Below, piece by piece: positions 11,689 through 22,860 of a stretch of 64,000 nt of DNA. Numbering within the stretch: position 1 is the stretch's first letter; every line of letters starts with the position of its first letter. Source of the stretch: Calliopum simillimum (taxonomy: Eukaryota > Arthropoda > Insecta > Diptera > Lauxaniidae); contig OX638368.1 in NCBI GenBank assembly GCA_951812925.1, positions 158,520,492 through 158,584,491 on the forward strand, written 5' to 3'. The translations under genes were made by a program, and so were the position numbers. The notes under the pieces are model-generated. The model did not search any database and was not told the DNA's origin. It saw only the letters and a program-made list of their open reading frames with translations.

Positions 11689-12803
11689 GCCGAACCTTGG
11701 GGAAGCAGAGGAGTCTTCTGTGGTTTATTTGACGAAGTATGACTATTTGGTTTCGCGTTTTGCCTATTAGGATTTGAACGCGAAATGAACTCATGAAGTA
11801 CTACATTATTAGGCCAAAATAAGGGATCAAGTAACTTTTCAAATATATTAGGTGGCAAAGTTATGCGAAACGAGGATGTAACCCTTTCATAAGAGAAATT
11901 AAATTTTACAACCTTAACTTTTATGTTAGGTTGCTGCAACTGGGAGCTAATGTGATGCAAAACATCTGCCTCAGTAGTATCAGCAGCTAAGCGAGAGATG
12001 AAAATTGATTTCATTGAAGGAAGAGCTATCAATTTTTTAGGAACAGCACCAGTAGCAATGGCAGTTGAAGAGCCAGAAGAACCACAAGCAGCCACAATTG
12101 AGGAACCAGAAGAACTAGGAGTAATGTCCGCAATGGCCGTTGAAGGGCCAAAAGAAACATCAGCAGCGACAGTATGAACAGTTGAGGTACCAGAAGAACT
12201 AGCAGTTTGACCATGAGCCTTAACAACTTCATTAAAAGGCACATCATTTTGAACTGATGAAGGTGATTTAGGCGGCTGAATCTGAGTGGGAATAGATTTA
12301 GCCACAGACACGGCTTCAGCAGAATCAGTAAAAGTCTTTTTGGGAGCTTCTATCTGGTCAACTGGAGGTGCAGGAGAGTTAATATCAACTACTGAGGGCG
12401 AATTCATATCTATTAAGTTAGAAGAAATTAGAGAAATATCTAAACTTAAAGGAGTGGGTAAAGTATTTTTGTTCAATAATGGCGCTTTGCACTCATTATA
12501 AAACTTTTGAAGCTGGTTAAAGCTCGCTTGTGTAGCAGTAAAATTTTTCTGAATTTCAGAAAGACCTCTTCGAGTTTCTTTTAATAATTTGCATAACTCG
12601 ATAGCAGAGGAGTTGCAACTCCCACAGCACCAGCGAAGACCAATATTTTTTATGATGATATCGTGAACCCTTCCGCTTAAACCAGCACAAGCAAGATGCG
12701 CTACATTCTCGCAAAGCCAGCAACAAACGAAATGTTCAGTGATACCCTTTTTACACTTTGGCATGTAACAGTTCATGTTAAAGCAAAAAGTACTAATTGT
12801 CAA
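11676..12803 (-). CDS. LINE ORF1: PHD-finger nucleic-acid-binding protein
   Basis: 375 residues from an ATG at 12803. The first 65 residues have a Cys/His array of PHD type (paired CxxxC-like Cys, CCWLCENVAHLAC, WCCGSC). A middle region of about 190 residues is Ser/Thr/Ala/Pro-rich, with repeats of the type SSGSS. The last 110 residues (SIFISRLAADTTEADVLHHI onward) resemble an RRM-like fold. PHD plus RRM is the ORF1 layout of CR1-group LINEs, where the protein packages the element RNA. The stop at 11676-11678 overlaps the start of the ORF2 frame. Confidence 0.85.
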   Translation of the reverse strand: MTISTFCFNMNCYMPKCKKGITEHFVCCWLCENVAHLACAGLSGRVHDIIIKNIGLRWCCGSCNSSAIELCKLLKETRRGLSEIQKNFTATQASFNQLQKFYNECKAPLLNKNTLPTPLSLDISLISSNLIDMNSPSVVDINSPAPPVDQIEAPKKTFTDSAEAVSVAKSIPTQIQPPKSPSSVQNDVPFNEVVKAHGQTASSSGTSTVHTVAADVSFGPSTAIADITPSSSGSSIVAACGSSGSSTAIATGAVPKKLIALPSMKSIFISRLAADTTEADVLHHISSQLQQPNIKVKVVKFNFSYERVTSSFRITLPPNIFEKLLDPLFWPNNVVLHEFISRSNPNRQNAKPNSHTSSNKPQKTPLLPQGSASKN

Positions 12804-13052
12804 TATTAGTAAAAATATAAAAATATATTACAGATTGATTCCGAAGTTAATAAGTGTAAATCGGAATAAAAAATAAAAATTCCCAAAATTTTGGATATTT
12901 ATAAAAGGATGTTTCCTAATAACTTGAAAATGATATGCATTCTTCAAATTTCGCTCTAATAGAATTATTGTAAATCAAAAAACAATCCAATTTTCATGGT
13001 TTTTTCATTTTTCAAAAAAATGGAGTTACCTGGTTTTTCCGCGCGACCACAG

Positions 13053-13407
13053 ATTTATTAATCAGATGTTTTTTTACAAACAATCATTGTGTACCCGCTT
13101 GTAAATTTCTGTTTTACAATTTTAACTATGTATGTACATAAGAGTGACCCAAAATAAAGAACATGTGGTTGGGGTTAAAAATAATTATGAAAGTTTTTGA
13201 TCCTAAATCGACCCGGGTTGAGCTTTCTTTATCAGGAAAAATGCAAAAAACTGATCTTTTTTACATACTGTTATGTAAAACTATCACAAAACTCAATTAA
13301 TACTTTTAAATTGTCTTTAATCATAAATTACATGCATATACCTTTCCGAGGAATTCAAAACGACATGAGAGAAAATATTTAATGATCGTACAAAATTTTT
13401 AAATCAT
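13053..13407. other. AT-rich spacer between elements X and Y
   Basis: No feature recognised beyond AT-rich sequence. Confidence 0.5.
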
Positions 13408-15607
13408 TAGCCCAGGAAAATAAGACATTTTCTGCGAAAAAATTCCCAGTGGAAATTTTTCACCGGAATTGTCTTTATTTATGCATGATACACAAACTGT
13501 GAAAAGTCCATTGCAAAGTCGTGTGCGCATAAAAAGTTATTCGGGCTCAAAGGTCGCTAAAATCAGTTTTTTGCAAATATCTCGCTAATGCTAACTTTTA
13601 CAGAAAAATGTTGGCCTCCAATTTTGTAGCACAGGAAATTTCCTACAAAAATACGTTAAAAGTATTTGCGTACAACTTCTAGTTTAGGAGATCACCCAAT
13701 TTAAAAAGTTGTTAACAGTTATGATATGAAATACTACCTATGAGTTCATATTAAATATCTTACTTTTTAAATTGCAATAACTTTTCAATGAGAAGTTGTA
13801 CAAACACAATTAAAATGCCGTTTGAAAGATAATTTAATTTTCTATATACCGTACAAAATTTTTTTTTTCGAACGGCTCATGACCTTAAAAATATTCTTGA
13901 ATAACCGTTAAGGCTTCGAAATTACAGGTTTTTTAAGGATATCTGCGAATTGGTAAGTACTACGATAAAAAGTAATGGGAACAAATTTGTAGAGAATTAC
14001 AAGATCTACAAAAAATAAGCGATAAGTGTATACTAGGGTGTCTCTTATTTGGGAAAAGTCAAAATTTTATGTCGCGCTCCCCCAGAATCAAAAGACTTTG
14101 AGAAAAAAATGAGATCCCCCAAAGGACAGGTTTTTTTAAACGAATTAACCTGTGCCACGAAGACATTCAAATTTAAATGAAAACTAGTAAGGGTGTAAAT
14201 TTTGGCCCGGCCAAAAAATAAATACCCTACACTGCAGTATTTTGAAAATTTTGCTTATATGGGAGGTGCCACTCCCTCTTGCCCGAGTACACCCAGTTTT
14301 TGTTCAGAGCTTGCATTTATAGTTTTTATTGTCAGAGTGAAATTTAGTTGGATTATCTCAAAAAACTCTTTCAGTATAGCATTTTGATTCTTTTGCTTAC
14401 ATGGGAGGTGCCACGCCCCCTTGTCTGATTTCACCCAGTTTTTGCTGAGAGCTTTCATTTATAATTCTTAGTGTCTGAGTCAAATTTGGTTCAAATATCT
14501 CAAAAAACGCTTTCAGTATAGCGTTTTGAAGCTTTTGCTTATATGGGAGGTGCCACGCCCTCTTGTCCGAGTACACCTAGTTTTTGTTCAGAGCTTGCAT
14601 TTATAGTTTTTAGTGTCAGAGTGAAATTTAATTGGATTATCTCAAAAAACTTTTTCAGTATAGCATTTTGAAACTTTTGCTTATATGGGAGGTGCCACGC
14701 CCCCTTGTACGATTTCAACCAATTTTTGCTGAGAGCTTTTATTTATAATTCTTAGTGTCTAAGTCAAAGTTGGTTCGAATATCTCAAAAAACGCTTTCAG
14801 TATAGCGTTTTGAAGCTTTTGCTTATATGGGAGGTGCCACGCCCTCTTGTCCGAATTCGCTCAGTTTTTTTTTCAGAGCTTGCGCTTACAATTCGTAGTA
14901 CTTATATGTATTGTGGTTGCATTGTCGTGAAAAATACTCCTAAAATTGCGTTTTGAATATAATTTTTGTATGGGCGGTAGGCGTGTCCGTTAACCGATTT
15001 TGCTCATTTTCAATCCCCCGAGCTAACTTTGACGATGAAGGCAGTGTACCAAATTTCATTGAATTATCTTGCTCAGTTTTCCCAAAAAGTGTATTTCAAC
15101 ACACAGCCAGCCAGCCAGCCAGCCAGCCAGCCACCCAGCCAGCCAGCCAGCCAGACAGACGGACATGGCTAAATCGACTCAGGAGGTGACGCTGATCAAG
15201 AATATATATACTTTTCTATACCTGCCACGCCTCCTTCTCTGCGTTACAAACGGAAGGACAAAGTGAATATACCCTGGGTGTAGGGTATAATAACATAGAT
15301 TTTATATACTTCTTGTTGTAACTTGCTGGGAATCGCGATGCCTGAAATATTTTTCGCCATCAAATGTGTATCTTATTGTTTTTCGGATCACTGAACACGA
15401 TACAAGTGTCAAAATTAAATTTTGACAGCTGTCAACGGCTACACGTGTTCTGTAAAAGTTAGCATTAGCGAAATATTTGCAAAAAACTGATTTTAGCGAC
15501 CTTTGAGCCTTAATAACTTTTTATGCGCACACGGCTTTGCAATGGACTTTTCACACTGGGAATTTTTTTGCACAGAAGCTCTTTTTTCGTCTTATTTTCC
15601 TGGGCTA
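13408..15607. mobile_element. Inverted-repeat element Y, carrying DINE copy B
   Basis: The ends TAGCCCAGGAAAATAAGAC (13408) and its reverse complement (ending 15607) begin inverted repeats of about 160-200 bp. Both arms share AAAAGTCCATTGCAAAG, GTGTGCGCATAAAAAGTTAT, GCTCAAAGGTCGCTAAAATC and GCTAATGCTAACTTTTACAG. The trinucleotide CAT flanks both ends and may be a 3-bp target duplication. No transposase frame is present. Confidence 0.7.
14182..15289 (-). mobile_element. DINE-1/mini-me-like element, copy B
   Basis: Reverse orientation of copy A: begins with the AAAACTAGTAAGGGTGTAAA end and finishes with CCCTGGGTGTAGGGTA. It carries five GGGCGTGGCACC-type units (one altered), so one or two more internal repeats than copy A, and a CAGC/CAGA microsatellite around 15105-15160. 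It is inserted inside element Y. Confidence 0.8.
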
Positions 15608-18422
15608 CATAGAATATGCTTTTTTCTTTTCTTCCTTGTACAAAATGTGGGTATTCTACATAATGAGCCTTAATCTTCCTCTCTAATCTATTTTTCAAAA
15701 GCTTCTTTACCCAGAAAAATTGCGAAATCAGTACATTTTTGATTTTTCTTAATATATACTATTTGCGACCACAAAACTCAATCTTAACTATCTTTTATCA
15801 AAAACTGCATACAATCACCTCTTTAAAGAGCTGAAGAAGTCTAAAATCAGTGGAAATAGATGGACAAACAATGTCATCGAAACTCTTAAAAGTGCGAAGT
15901 CCCAGGAATTCATGAGTATTTTGCTAACGTTTAAAGCAACCTTTCGCTGAATTTTTCTAATAAATTTGAATGTAATGCTACAACACGTATTGCGTCAAAA
16001 TATTCGCCAGAATGCGCTTCGATCGCAAAAAAAAGATAATAACGCCTTATAGTTCATTCATATTTAGGCAGACATGTCAAATTACAATCGTTAGCCTATA
16101 ATTTCAGTCGAAGTAAGTAATTGAGCTATAGCGCAGTCCTACAAAATCCCAAAAATTTCATACACTTTTTAAGAGAACTAGTAGGTCTAGTAGCCAAGTA
16201 CTTAATTTGCGTAAACATAAAAATTGTAATACACCCTCAAAATTTTAAGTTACCCTTAAAAAAATGTTTTTGGGTGACTTTATGCGCTTAAAAATTTGTG
16301 GATAAGTTTAACCGATTTTGAATTTTTTCACTGATTTGAAAAAGAAAGTTAATGGCCATTCTAAAAACATATACTATAGCTTTAGTTTAATGGAAATATG
16401 TGGAGAAGTTTAAGAGGAAAGTTAGAATTTGGAAAAAAAAAATTATCGTTTTTTTTACAGTTTAACGTCTTTTTTGAGCAACACTTTAAAACGTAAGGCA
16501 TATATATTTTAAATTATTCACAAAGAACATACAATTTTAAATAAAACTCACCAATACTCATCAAAATTGGTTGAAAACTGAAGATGTTACGATTTTTTAT
16601 AAAATCTTACTTCATGCGAAATTATAGCTTTTAGCTGCCTTGTTTTAGCAATACTAATAACCCTTTTTCGACCATAATTAAACTAAGGTCGCTTTTCCAT
16701 AAACACGTCGCAGTTTAAAAATTTACTCTGCCATTATAGGTGCTGGATTTTTAAGACAACAAAGTCAACATCAAAAATTTTCCGAAGGTAACAACAACGC
16801 CATCTATGCCAGATCAATCGAACTAAGGATGACAGAATGCCACAAATCTTTTTACAAAAAAATCACGGCGCTCTTGAAAAATCAAAACATAAATAAACAC
16901 CTGATGAGAAAAGAAGAGAGAAATAAGAAAAAAACAGAAAACGCACTTTACTTAAAAGGAAAAATGTACCGAGTATATAAGAAAAACAGGTAGATAATAA
17001 AAACAAAAACTCGAATACCTAAGGAAAAACTCAATATAATTACCCCTTATTTCTCCTACGAAAACTGAAGAATAGTTATTTGTGTAGATAGGGGAAAATA
17101 TAAGAACATTGTTAATAAAAGAGGATACCTGTGCGGGGTAAAAATCCAACAGGAACCTGTGAAATCAAGTGAAAAACAAAAACGAGCAGACATGTTACAA
17201 TAAACAGTATAGATTACTTGACTGAGTGGCAAACCAATAAGACCACAAGCAATTTTCGTTAGGTAAAAAAAATTTCATTAGAAATTGAGACTAACTCAAG
17301 TGGATTTGCAGATCCATAAGGTCTACCACATTATTTAACAGGTCAAAAATAACGGACAAAATTCTCAAGCAACCATAAAATGGAACAAAAAAGTGGTGTT
17401 TTCCTTTTTAATATATATTTTTTGTTTAGTAAGCAAATAAAAAAAAATAAAAAAACAACACTAAACTGGACCATATGTTACTGAAATGTGGAATATTCCA
17501 AATTTATGCTAGAAGTAGCAAACTCTAAAAAAATAAATCTTTTAAAACAGTAGTCGGTTTTTTTTTTATTTTAGTTTTTTATGAAGTCCTAAATCTTAAA
17601 ACATTTTTGTTTACATAATTGATCCAAATTAGGCTTGTCATTTTGTAAAAGGATACTCTGCGAAGGATCTACGCTGATGGACAAAGCATAAAAGTTGTCA
17701 GCTGCGTGTTTATAAAAAATGAAAAAAAAAACTACGCTGCAGATTTTAACACTGATGCGTTGTGATCCTTTGTGCCGCAAATGCGTTAACTGGTGCCAGA
17801 TCAAATTTCCAAGTTATAGCCTTGACTTTATTATTCAATCAACAACATAGATGATCGTGGAGGGCATCCTAACACGTTTCGCATTATGGTTTTGCTAAGA
17901 TCTCAAGAAAACTCGAGAACAAAATGTTGCTTTTATGTTGGGTCAAGGCGCCCACCAACATGTTGCCACTTGTTACCATCGACGCGACTGACTCTGTAGA
18001 TCTTTCGTTTATAATTTGTTTTTTATTTTTTATTTATTTTAACAAAATTTTTGTTTATGTCTTCAGTTTATTAATGACTTTAGTCAGAACTGTCTACATT
18101 TAACCGCCTTATCATCCAATGTTTTGCTGGCAAGGATTACAGTTTTGTTTATATTGATGTTAAATATGAGTATGCAGCAACATGTGTTCATTTTATATAA
18201 AAGGGTATATGGATTTCTAGAAGGGAAAATTTATTTATAAGAGGCATTGAGAAATCTTTTCATATCTTGGATAGCTACAAGAATGCAAAAAAAGGAAAAA
18301 ATATGACGTACACTTTTTTCGCAGGATAAATAAATTAAGCAGCAGCTGTTGTATAAATTTTGAGATTTATTAACGGTTTATATTTTTCACAGTCAATTGT
18401 TTAAACAAGCGGTGAATATACA
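15608..18422. other. AT-rich DNA, no gene seen
   Basis: 2.8 kb with no recognisable coding segment, repeat family member or RNA gene. Open frames are short and A/T-biased. Around 17850-18000 the composition is more even, but frames are broken on both strands. Confidence 0.5.
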
Positions 18423-18649
18423 TGAGCCGTTTATTTTGAAAGTGGCCTAAGTCCATTTCGGAGCAAAAGTAATGTCATAATATGAATTAGCTGGTATTTT
18501 GTTCAGAAAGTTTACCACATTGAGTGAAATTAATGGCGTTGTTTAAAAAATAGTATCGGGCAAAACACCGATTATTACGGCACATAATGTGAATGATATT
18601 ACTTTTGCTCCGAAATGGACTTAGGCCACTTTCAAAATAAACGGCTCAC
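18423..18649. mobile_element. MITE of the GGCCTAAGT family, copy 1
   Basis: A 227-bp element whose first and last ~57 bp are near-perfect inverted repeats: TGAGCCGTTTATTTTGAAAG, then TGGCCTAAGTCCATTTCGGA, then GCAAAAGTAATGTCATA. The interior (AGCTGGTATTTTGTT.. GCACATAAT) matches the copies at 6.7 and 20.7 kb. Non-coding, so non-autonomous. Confidence 0.8.
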
Positions 18650-19031
18650 ATATCAGTTGAGCACAAGAACAAATTTTTTGCCGTAAATAAATAAACTCCA
18701 TTGGTTTCTTACTATTGTTTCCATAATGTTGGAAATTAATCCTATGGAAATATCGTTTCAAAGATTCTTTTTCAGAAACTTATTCGGTTTTAGGTAATTT
18801 ACATTTGAAAGATATTTGTTTCGATTTTACAAATGGGTTTTGTCTTCCCAAGTTACTTATTTTTTGGGGATTCTTTTTGATTGGCTTATTTTATCAATTA
18901 CAATAGTTCTTGAATCAAAAAAATAAAAACAATTGAAAGATTGAAGAACAGAGCGCAAGAATCATTGCGATATTATTCAGGGTCTGGTGACCTAAACACA
19001 CCTCAGATGGAAATGTTTGATTGTGGTAGTA
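18650..19031. other. AT-rich spacer
   Basis: No feature recognised between the MITE and the mariner-like element. Confidence 0.5.
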
Positions 19032-19110
19032 AGGAGTGAGATCGAAAAATCTTTACATATATAATATTCAATAATTTTTAAACGGTTGATCTTAGAGTTT
19101 TGATTTTTTT

Positions 19111-19253
19111 TATACCCTACACCCAGGGTATATTCACTTTGTCCTTCCGTTTGTAACGCAGAGAAGGAGGCGTGGCAGGTATGGAAAACTATATATATTC
19201 TTGATCAGCGTCATCTCCTGAGTCGATATAGCCATGTCCGTTTGTCTGTCTGT

Positions 19254-19317
<64 letters not shown>

Positions 19318-19318
19318 G

Positions 19319-19353
<35 letters not shown>

Positions 19354-20147
19354 GTGTGTGTGGAAATACATTTTTTGGGAAAACTGAGCCACATAATTCA
19401 ATGAAAATTGGTATTCTGCCTCCGTCGTAAAAGTTAGCTCGGGGGATTGAAAATGAGCGAAATCGGTCAACGGACACGCCTACCTCCCATACAAAAAATA
19501 TATTCAAAATGCAATAATAAGAGCATTATTTGCAATAACAGAAGCAAAATACACATAAATACTAGGGAAAGTAAGTATAAGCTCTGAGCAAAAACTAGGC
19601 GAATTCGGACTAGAGGGCGTGGTACCTCCCATACAAACAAAAGTATCAAAATGTTATACGGAAAGCGTTTTTTGAGATAACCCAACCAAATTACACTCAA
19701 ACACTCGGATTTATAAATGCAAGCTATACGCAAGATCTGGGTAAACTCGGACAAGAGGGCGTGGCACCTCCCATATAAGCAAATGTTTCAAAATTAAATA
19801 ATGAAAGTGTTTTTTGAGATAATCCAACCAAATTTCACTCAAACACGAAAAACATTAATCGTAAATTCTGAGCGTAAAGTAGGCGATGTACGATTAGAGG
19901 GCGTGGCACCTCCCATTCAAAATGCTATACTGAAAGATTTTTTAAGGAAAACCTAGCCGAATTTTACTCAAACACTCAGAACAGTAAATGCAAGCTCTAT
20001 GCAAAATCAAGGTAAGCTCGGAGGTGAGGGCGTGGCACTTCCCATATAAGCCATTTGTTCTTATACTCTCCTAATAATAAACTTGAAATACAGTGTAGGG
20101 TATTTAGTTTTTGGCCAGGCCAAAGATACCACCCTTACTAGTTTTTT
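19111..20147 (+). mobile_element. DINE-1/mini-me-like element, copy C
   Basis: Full-length family member from TATACCCTACACCCAGGGTA to CACCCTTACTAG. It has the longest GGCT array of the six copies (about 19253-19352, roughly 24 units with two GGGT interruptions) and several GGGCGTGG-marked internal repeats. It is inserted in the mariner-like element, so it is younger than that element. Confidence 0.85.
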
Positions 20148-20195
20148 ATTTAATTGATATTTTACAAATTACAGAAAAATATAACTTTTATAGTT

Positions 20196-21425
20196 TTAAA
20201 TACTATTTATGAACTTGTGGACGTTTTTCGGTAAGCCTTCCATTAGAGATTTGGTAGTTGATTCAGACACCTTTTTGGAACAGTTTTCCCATCTCCTTTT
20301 AAAATCTTCGATATTTTGGGACACCTTTTTTGTGCTCTTTAAGTTTCTTTTCACAAGAGCCCAATACCTCTCCACTGGTCTTAGCTCTGGACAATTTGGA
20401 GGATTGGCCTCTCTTGGTACAAAAGCTATGTTATTACTTTGGTACCACTCCAAAGCTTTCTTGCCTTATTGACAGGATGCCAAATCGAGCCAAAAATATG
20501 TAGACACATTGTGCTTTCTTATGAAAGGAAGAAGTCTTTTTTTCAAACATTCTTTGATGTATATTTTGGTATTTATAGAGCCTACTGTTACAAATGACTT
20601 GCTTCTTTTGCCGCAACTGCATATAGCTTGCCATACCAGGAATTTTTTAATAAATTTTTTCTGCTTTTGGATTCTAAATTGAGGAGTGGCCGTACCAAAG
20701 GGCCTAAGTACCATTTCAAGGCAAAAGTAATGTCATACTTTTTATGTGCCTAATAGTCTGTTATTTGACTGATATAATTTTTTTAACATAATGACATAAA
20801 TTTCACACTATCAAAAACGTTTTGAGCTAAAACAGAAAACAATTTTATTAATTTCTAACAAAATGCCACCCGTTTCATATTATGACACTACTTTTGCCTC
20901 GAAATGGTACTTAGGCCCTTTGGTACGGCCACTCCTCAATTATTCTTCGACATTTCCTCGAGCATCAGCAACATAAAAATTTTGACCCGGAAGCTGCGTA
21001 AAATCTGCCAGTACATATGTTTCGTCGTCCATTATACAACATGAATATTTTTGTATAAAATTCGATTTTAATTTCCGAGCTTCTAAATTTTTTGCAGCAT
21101 TCCTGTCGGGAACTTTTGGCTTTAACTTTTCGCACCAAAAAGTCAGAGCACTGGGCTAACCGGACAGCTTTTCTAGCAGGTGTGTTTGGAGATCTTTTCA
21201 ATATGATTTAAATTTTCTTGGTTTTCACAATATCATGTGGTCCTTGTTTTCTTCCCGAACCAGGTTTCCTATTGATGGTCAAATTCTCCTGGAACTTCTT
21301 TTAATAACATTGGAAACAGTTTGACGGCAGACCTTCAATTCTTTGGCCAATTTTTTGTAAGACCAATTTGGATTTTTTTGAAAATTTTTAATAATTTTAA
21401 GACGTACTTCTTTCTCTTCACTCAT
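20196..21425 (-). pseudogene. Mariner-like DD37E transposase, broken
   Basis: From an ATG at 21425 the N-terminus reads MSEEKEVRLKIIKNF, then a helix-turn-helix (NWSYKKLAKELKVCRQTVSN) and, after a frameshift, KPGSGRKQGPHD. A conserved middle follows (RSPNTPARKAVRLAQC). The first catalytic Asp is in MDDETYVLADF (about 21020). After the nested MITE the frame resumes as FLVWQAICSCGKRS, then WLDLASC with the second Asp, an in-frame TAA near 20457, and NPPNCPELRPVERYWA with the Glu. I count 37 residues between the second Asp and this Glu, matching the DD37E group of the IS630/Tc1/mariner superfamily. Frameshifts, a stop and the MITE make it inactive. Confidence 0.8.
20677..20941. mobile_element. 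MITE of the GGCCTAAGT family, copy 2, nested in transposase
   Basis: A 265-bp element with inverted repeats of about 60 bp: AATTGAGGAGTGGCCGTACC, AAAGGGCCTAAGTACCATTT, then GGCAAAAGTA.TGTCATA. It splits the transposase between VEE and FRIQKQ. The interior matches copies 1 and 3 in inverse orientation. The outer ends differ from copy 1 but agree with each other. Confidence 0.85.
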
Positions 21426-21580
21426 TTTGATCAAATCCACAAGAAATCAACATGTTTGTCGTTAAAAATAATAACTGACATATTTTTCAGAGATAACTAG
21501 ATCAAATAAATTTTTAAATTTTACACCCAAAAAAAATTATTAGGTAAAACGTGTGTTAAGATTTTTTCGATCTCACTCCT

Positions 21581-22860
21581 TATATCAAATAGGTTTTTCG
21601 GTCTAAAATGAATAAATTTGGTGTGCGGTCTTGTACTCATTTATACAGATTTTACAGAGAAATAAATAAAAGATTTAAATTTAGCAGCTCAAATTCCATA
21701 TAAAAAGTATAACAGTTCAAATTAAAAACACAAAAAAAAAAATTTTCATATTCAGGAAAACTTCAGTTTTTGAAATGGTTTGCGATGCCTCAAATGTTCT
21801 CTGAAATGGACCAAATTTTACATGGTGCTTATTAACATCAAAGAGAACATTTTGGTGCTGTAGGAGCGGAGTTCCAAAAAATTTTAGAATTTTAGGCCAC
21901 CCTATATATATGTAAATAAAAAAACATTTCCGAAATTAAACTATTCTCACTTTAAAAAAACTCAGAAAATAAGTCGGGATTCAGTTGCGCGTAATTTTTA
22001 CACAGTTATAAATTTTTGGCACTTGTTTCTTAAACGACACCTAACAACTTGAGTCATTTTCACAATGTAAATATTACTCTTGTAAAAAACTGAAATATTC
22101 ACGGATTTAGAAAATTAATAAAATAAAATCTACAATTTTCATGCCATTGTTTGTTAAATCATTTATTTTTTTTTATTGGAAAGCCAAAACAACCATTTGT
22201 TTCTTTTCTATTATTTTTATACCATTCAATCGAACGGGTAGGCACTTCTACGAATCATCAAAAGTCATCAGTTACATCAACATTTGTACCTATAACAACA
22301 TATCTGTGTACACAAATATATTGCAACCATAAATGTTAGTGGCCACACACGCTTCTGTTAAGGACTTCTTAAGCAATACTATCAATAGCGAGCCTTTTTA
22401 AATGCCGCCTTGCGACAGTGACTTGAAGAATTTTATTTTCTTTATTTTTTTTTAAATAATATAATCAATTTTCTTACAAACGTCATTGTTTTTGTAACAA
22501 GTGCGCGTTTTGGCCATATTCTGATATTAAGCCAAAAATGGTTATACTTAGAAGAACTCGAATGATATTGAAAATTGATTTCAAAGCATTAAAATTATAC
22601 CGCTTTTTGAAAAGATGGGTCAAACAATAAAAAATTAAAATCGTGATATCTTAACTAGGGGTCTCTCTTTTACTCGCACATTTCGGACTAAACTGAAGTA
22701 TTACATCTAAAAAATTCTAGATTCAAATCTTCACTGTACTCTGATTAAATTATTACACTGAAATACAGTCTTGTTTTATCAGTGTCAGAAAAAAAACACC
22801 TGATTCAGTGTACTGTATGTTACTACAGTAAAATTTATGATATGACTAGCATTTCCCGGT
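21581..22860. other. AT-rich DNA, no gene seen
   Basis: No exon, RNA gene or repeat family member recognised. Short open frames around 22141-22340 on the plus strand overlap one another and look like chance. Confidence 0.5.

Larger units (their letters stand above)
7970..12840 (-). mobile_element. CR1/Jockey-group non-LTR retrotransposon, apparently full length
   Basis: Minus-strand LINE with ORF1 (PHD-like zinc finger protein), ORF2 (endonuclease plus reverse transcriptase), a roughly 790-bp 3' UTR and a 3' tail of TAAA repeats (7971-8000 as TTTA on the plus strand). Both frames are open without stops, so this is a young copy. It interrupts element X. The 5' boundary near 12840 is approximate because no clean target site duplication is visible. 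Confidence 0.85.
6173..13052. mobile_element. Inverted-end DNA element X, split by a LINE
   Basis: The left end CTGTCGCCGCGCGGAAAAAT and the right end (reverse complement CTGTGGTCGCGCGGAAAAAC) form terminal inverted repeats that continue through CAGGTAACTCCATTTTT, about 37 bp. The word GGAGTTACCTGGTTTTTCC recurs inside near both ends (about 6404, 7895 in variant form, and 13020). Without the LINE the element is about 2 kb and has no transposase frame, so it is non-autonomous or internally decayed. Only a 4-bp ATTT is shared by the two flanks, so the superfamily is not decided. Confidence 0.7.
19032..21580 (-). mobile_element. Mariner-like (DD37E-type) transposon with two nested insertions
   Basis: Terminal inverted repeats AGGAGTGAGATCGAAAAAT(C) at 19032 and its complement ending at 21580 are flanked by TA on both sides, the target duplication of the Tc1/mariner superfamily. 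The element is minus-oriented, with a broken transposase. A DINE element (19111-20147) sits in the 3' untranslated part and a MITE (20677-20941) in the coding part. Without these inserts the element is about 1.25 kb, normal for the superfamily. Confidence 0.85.
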
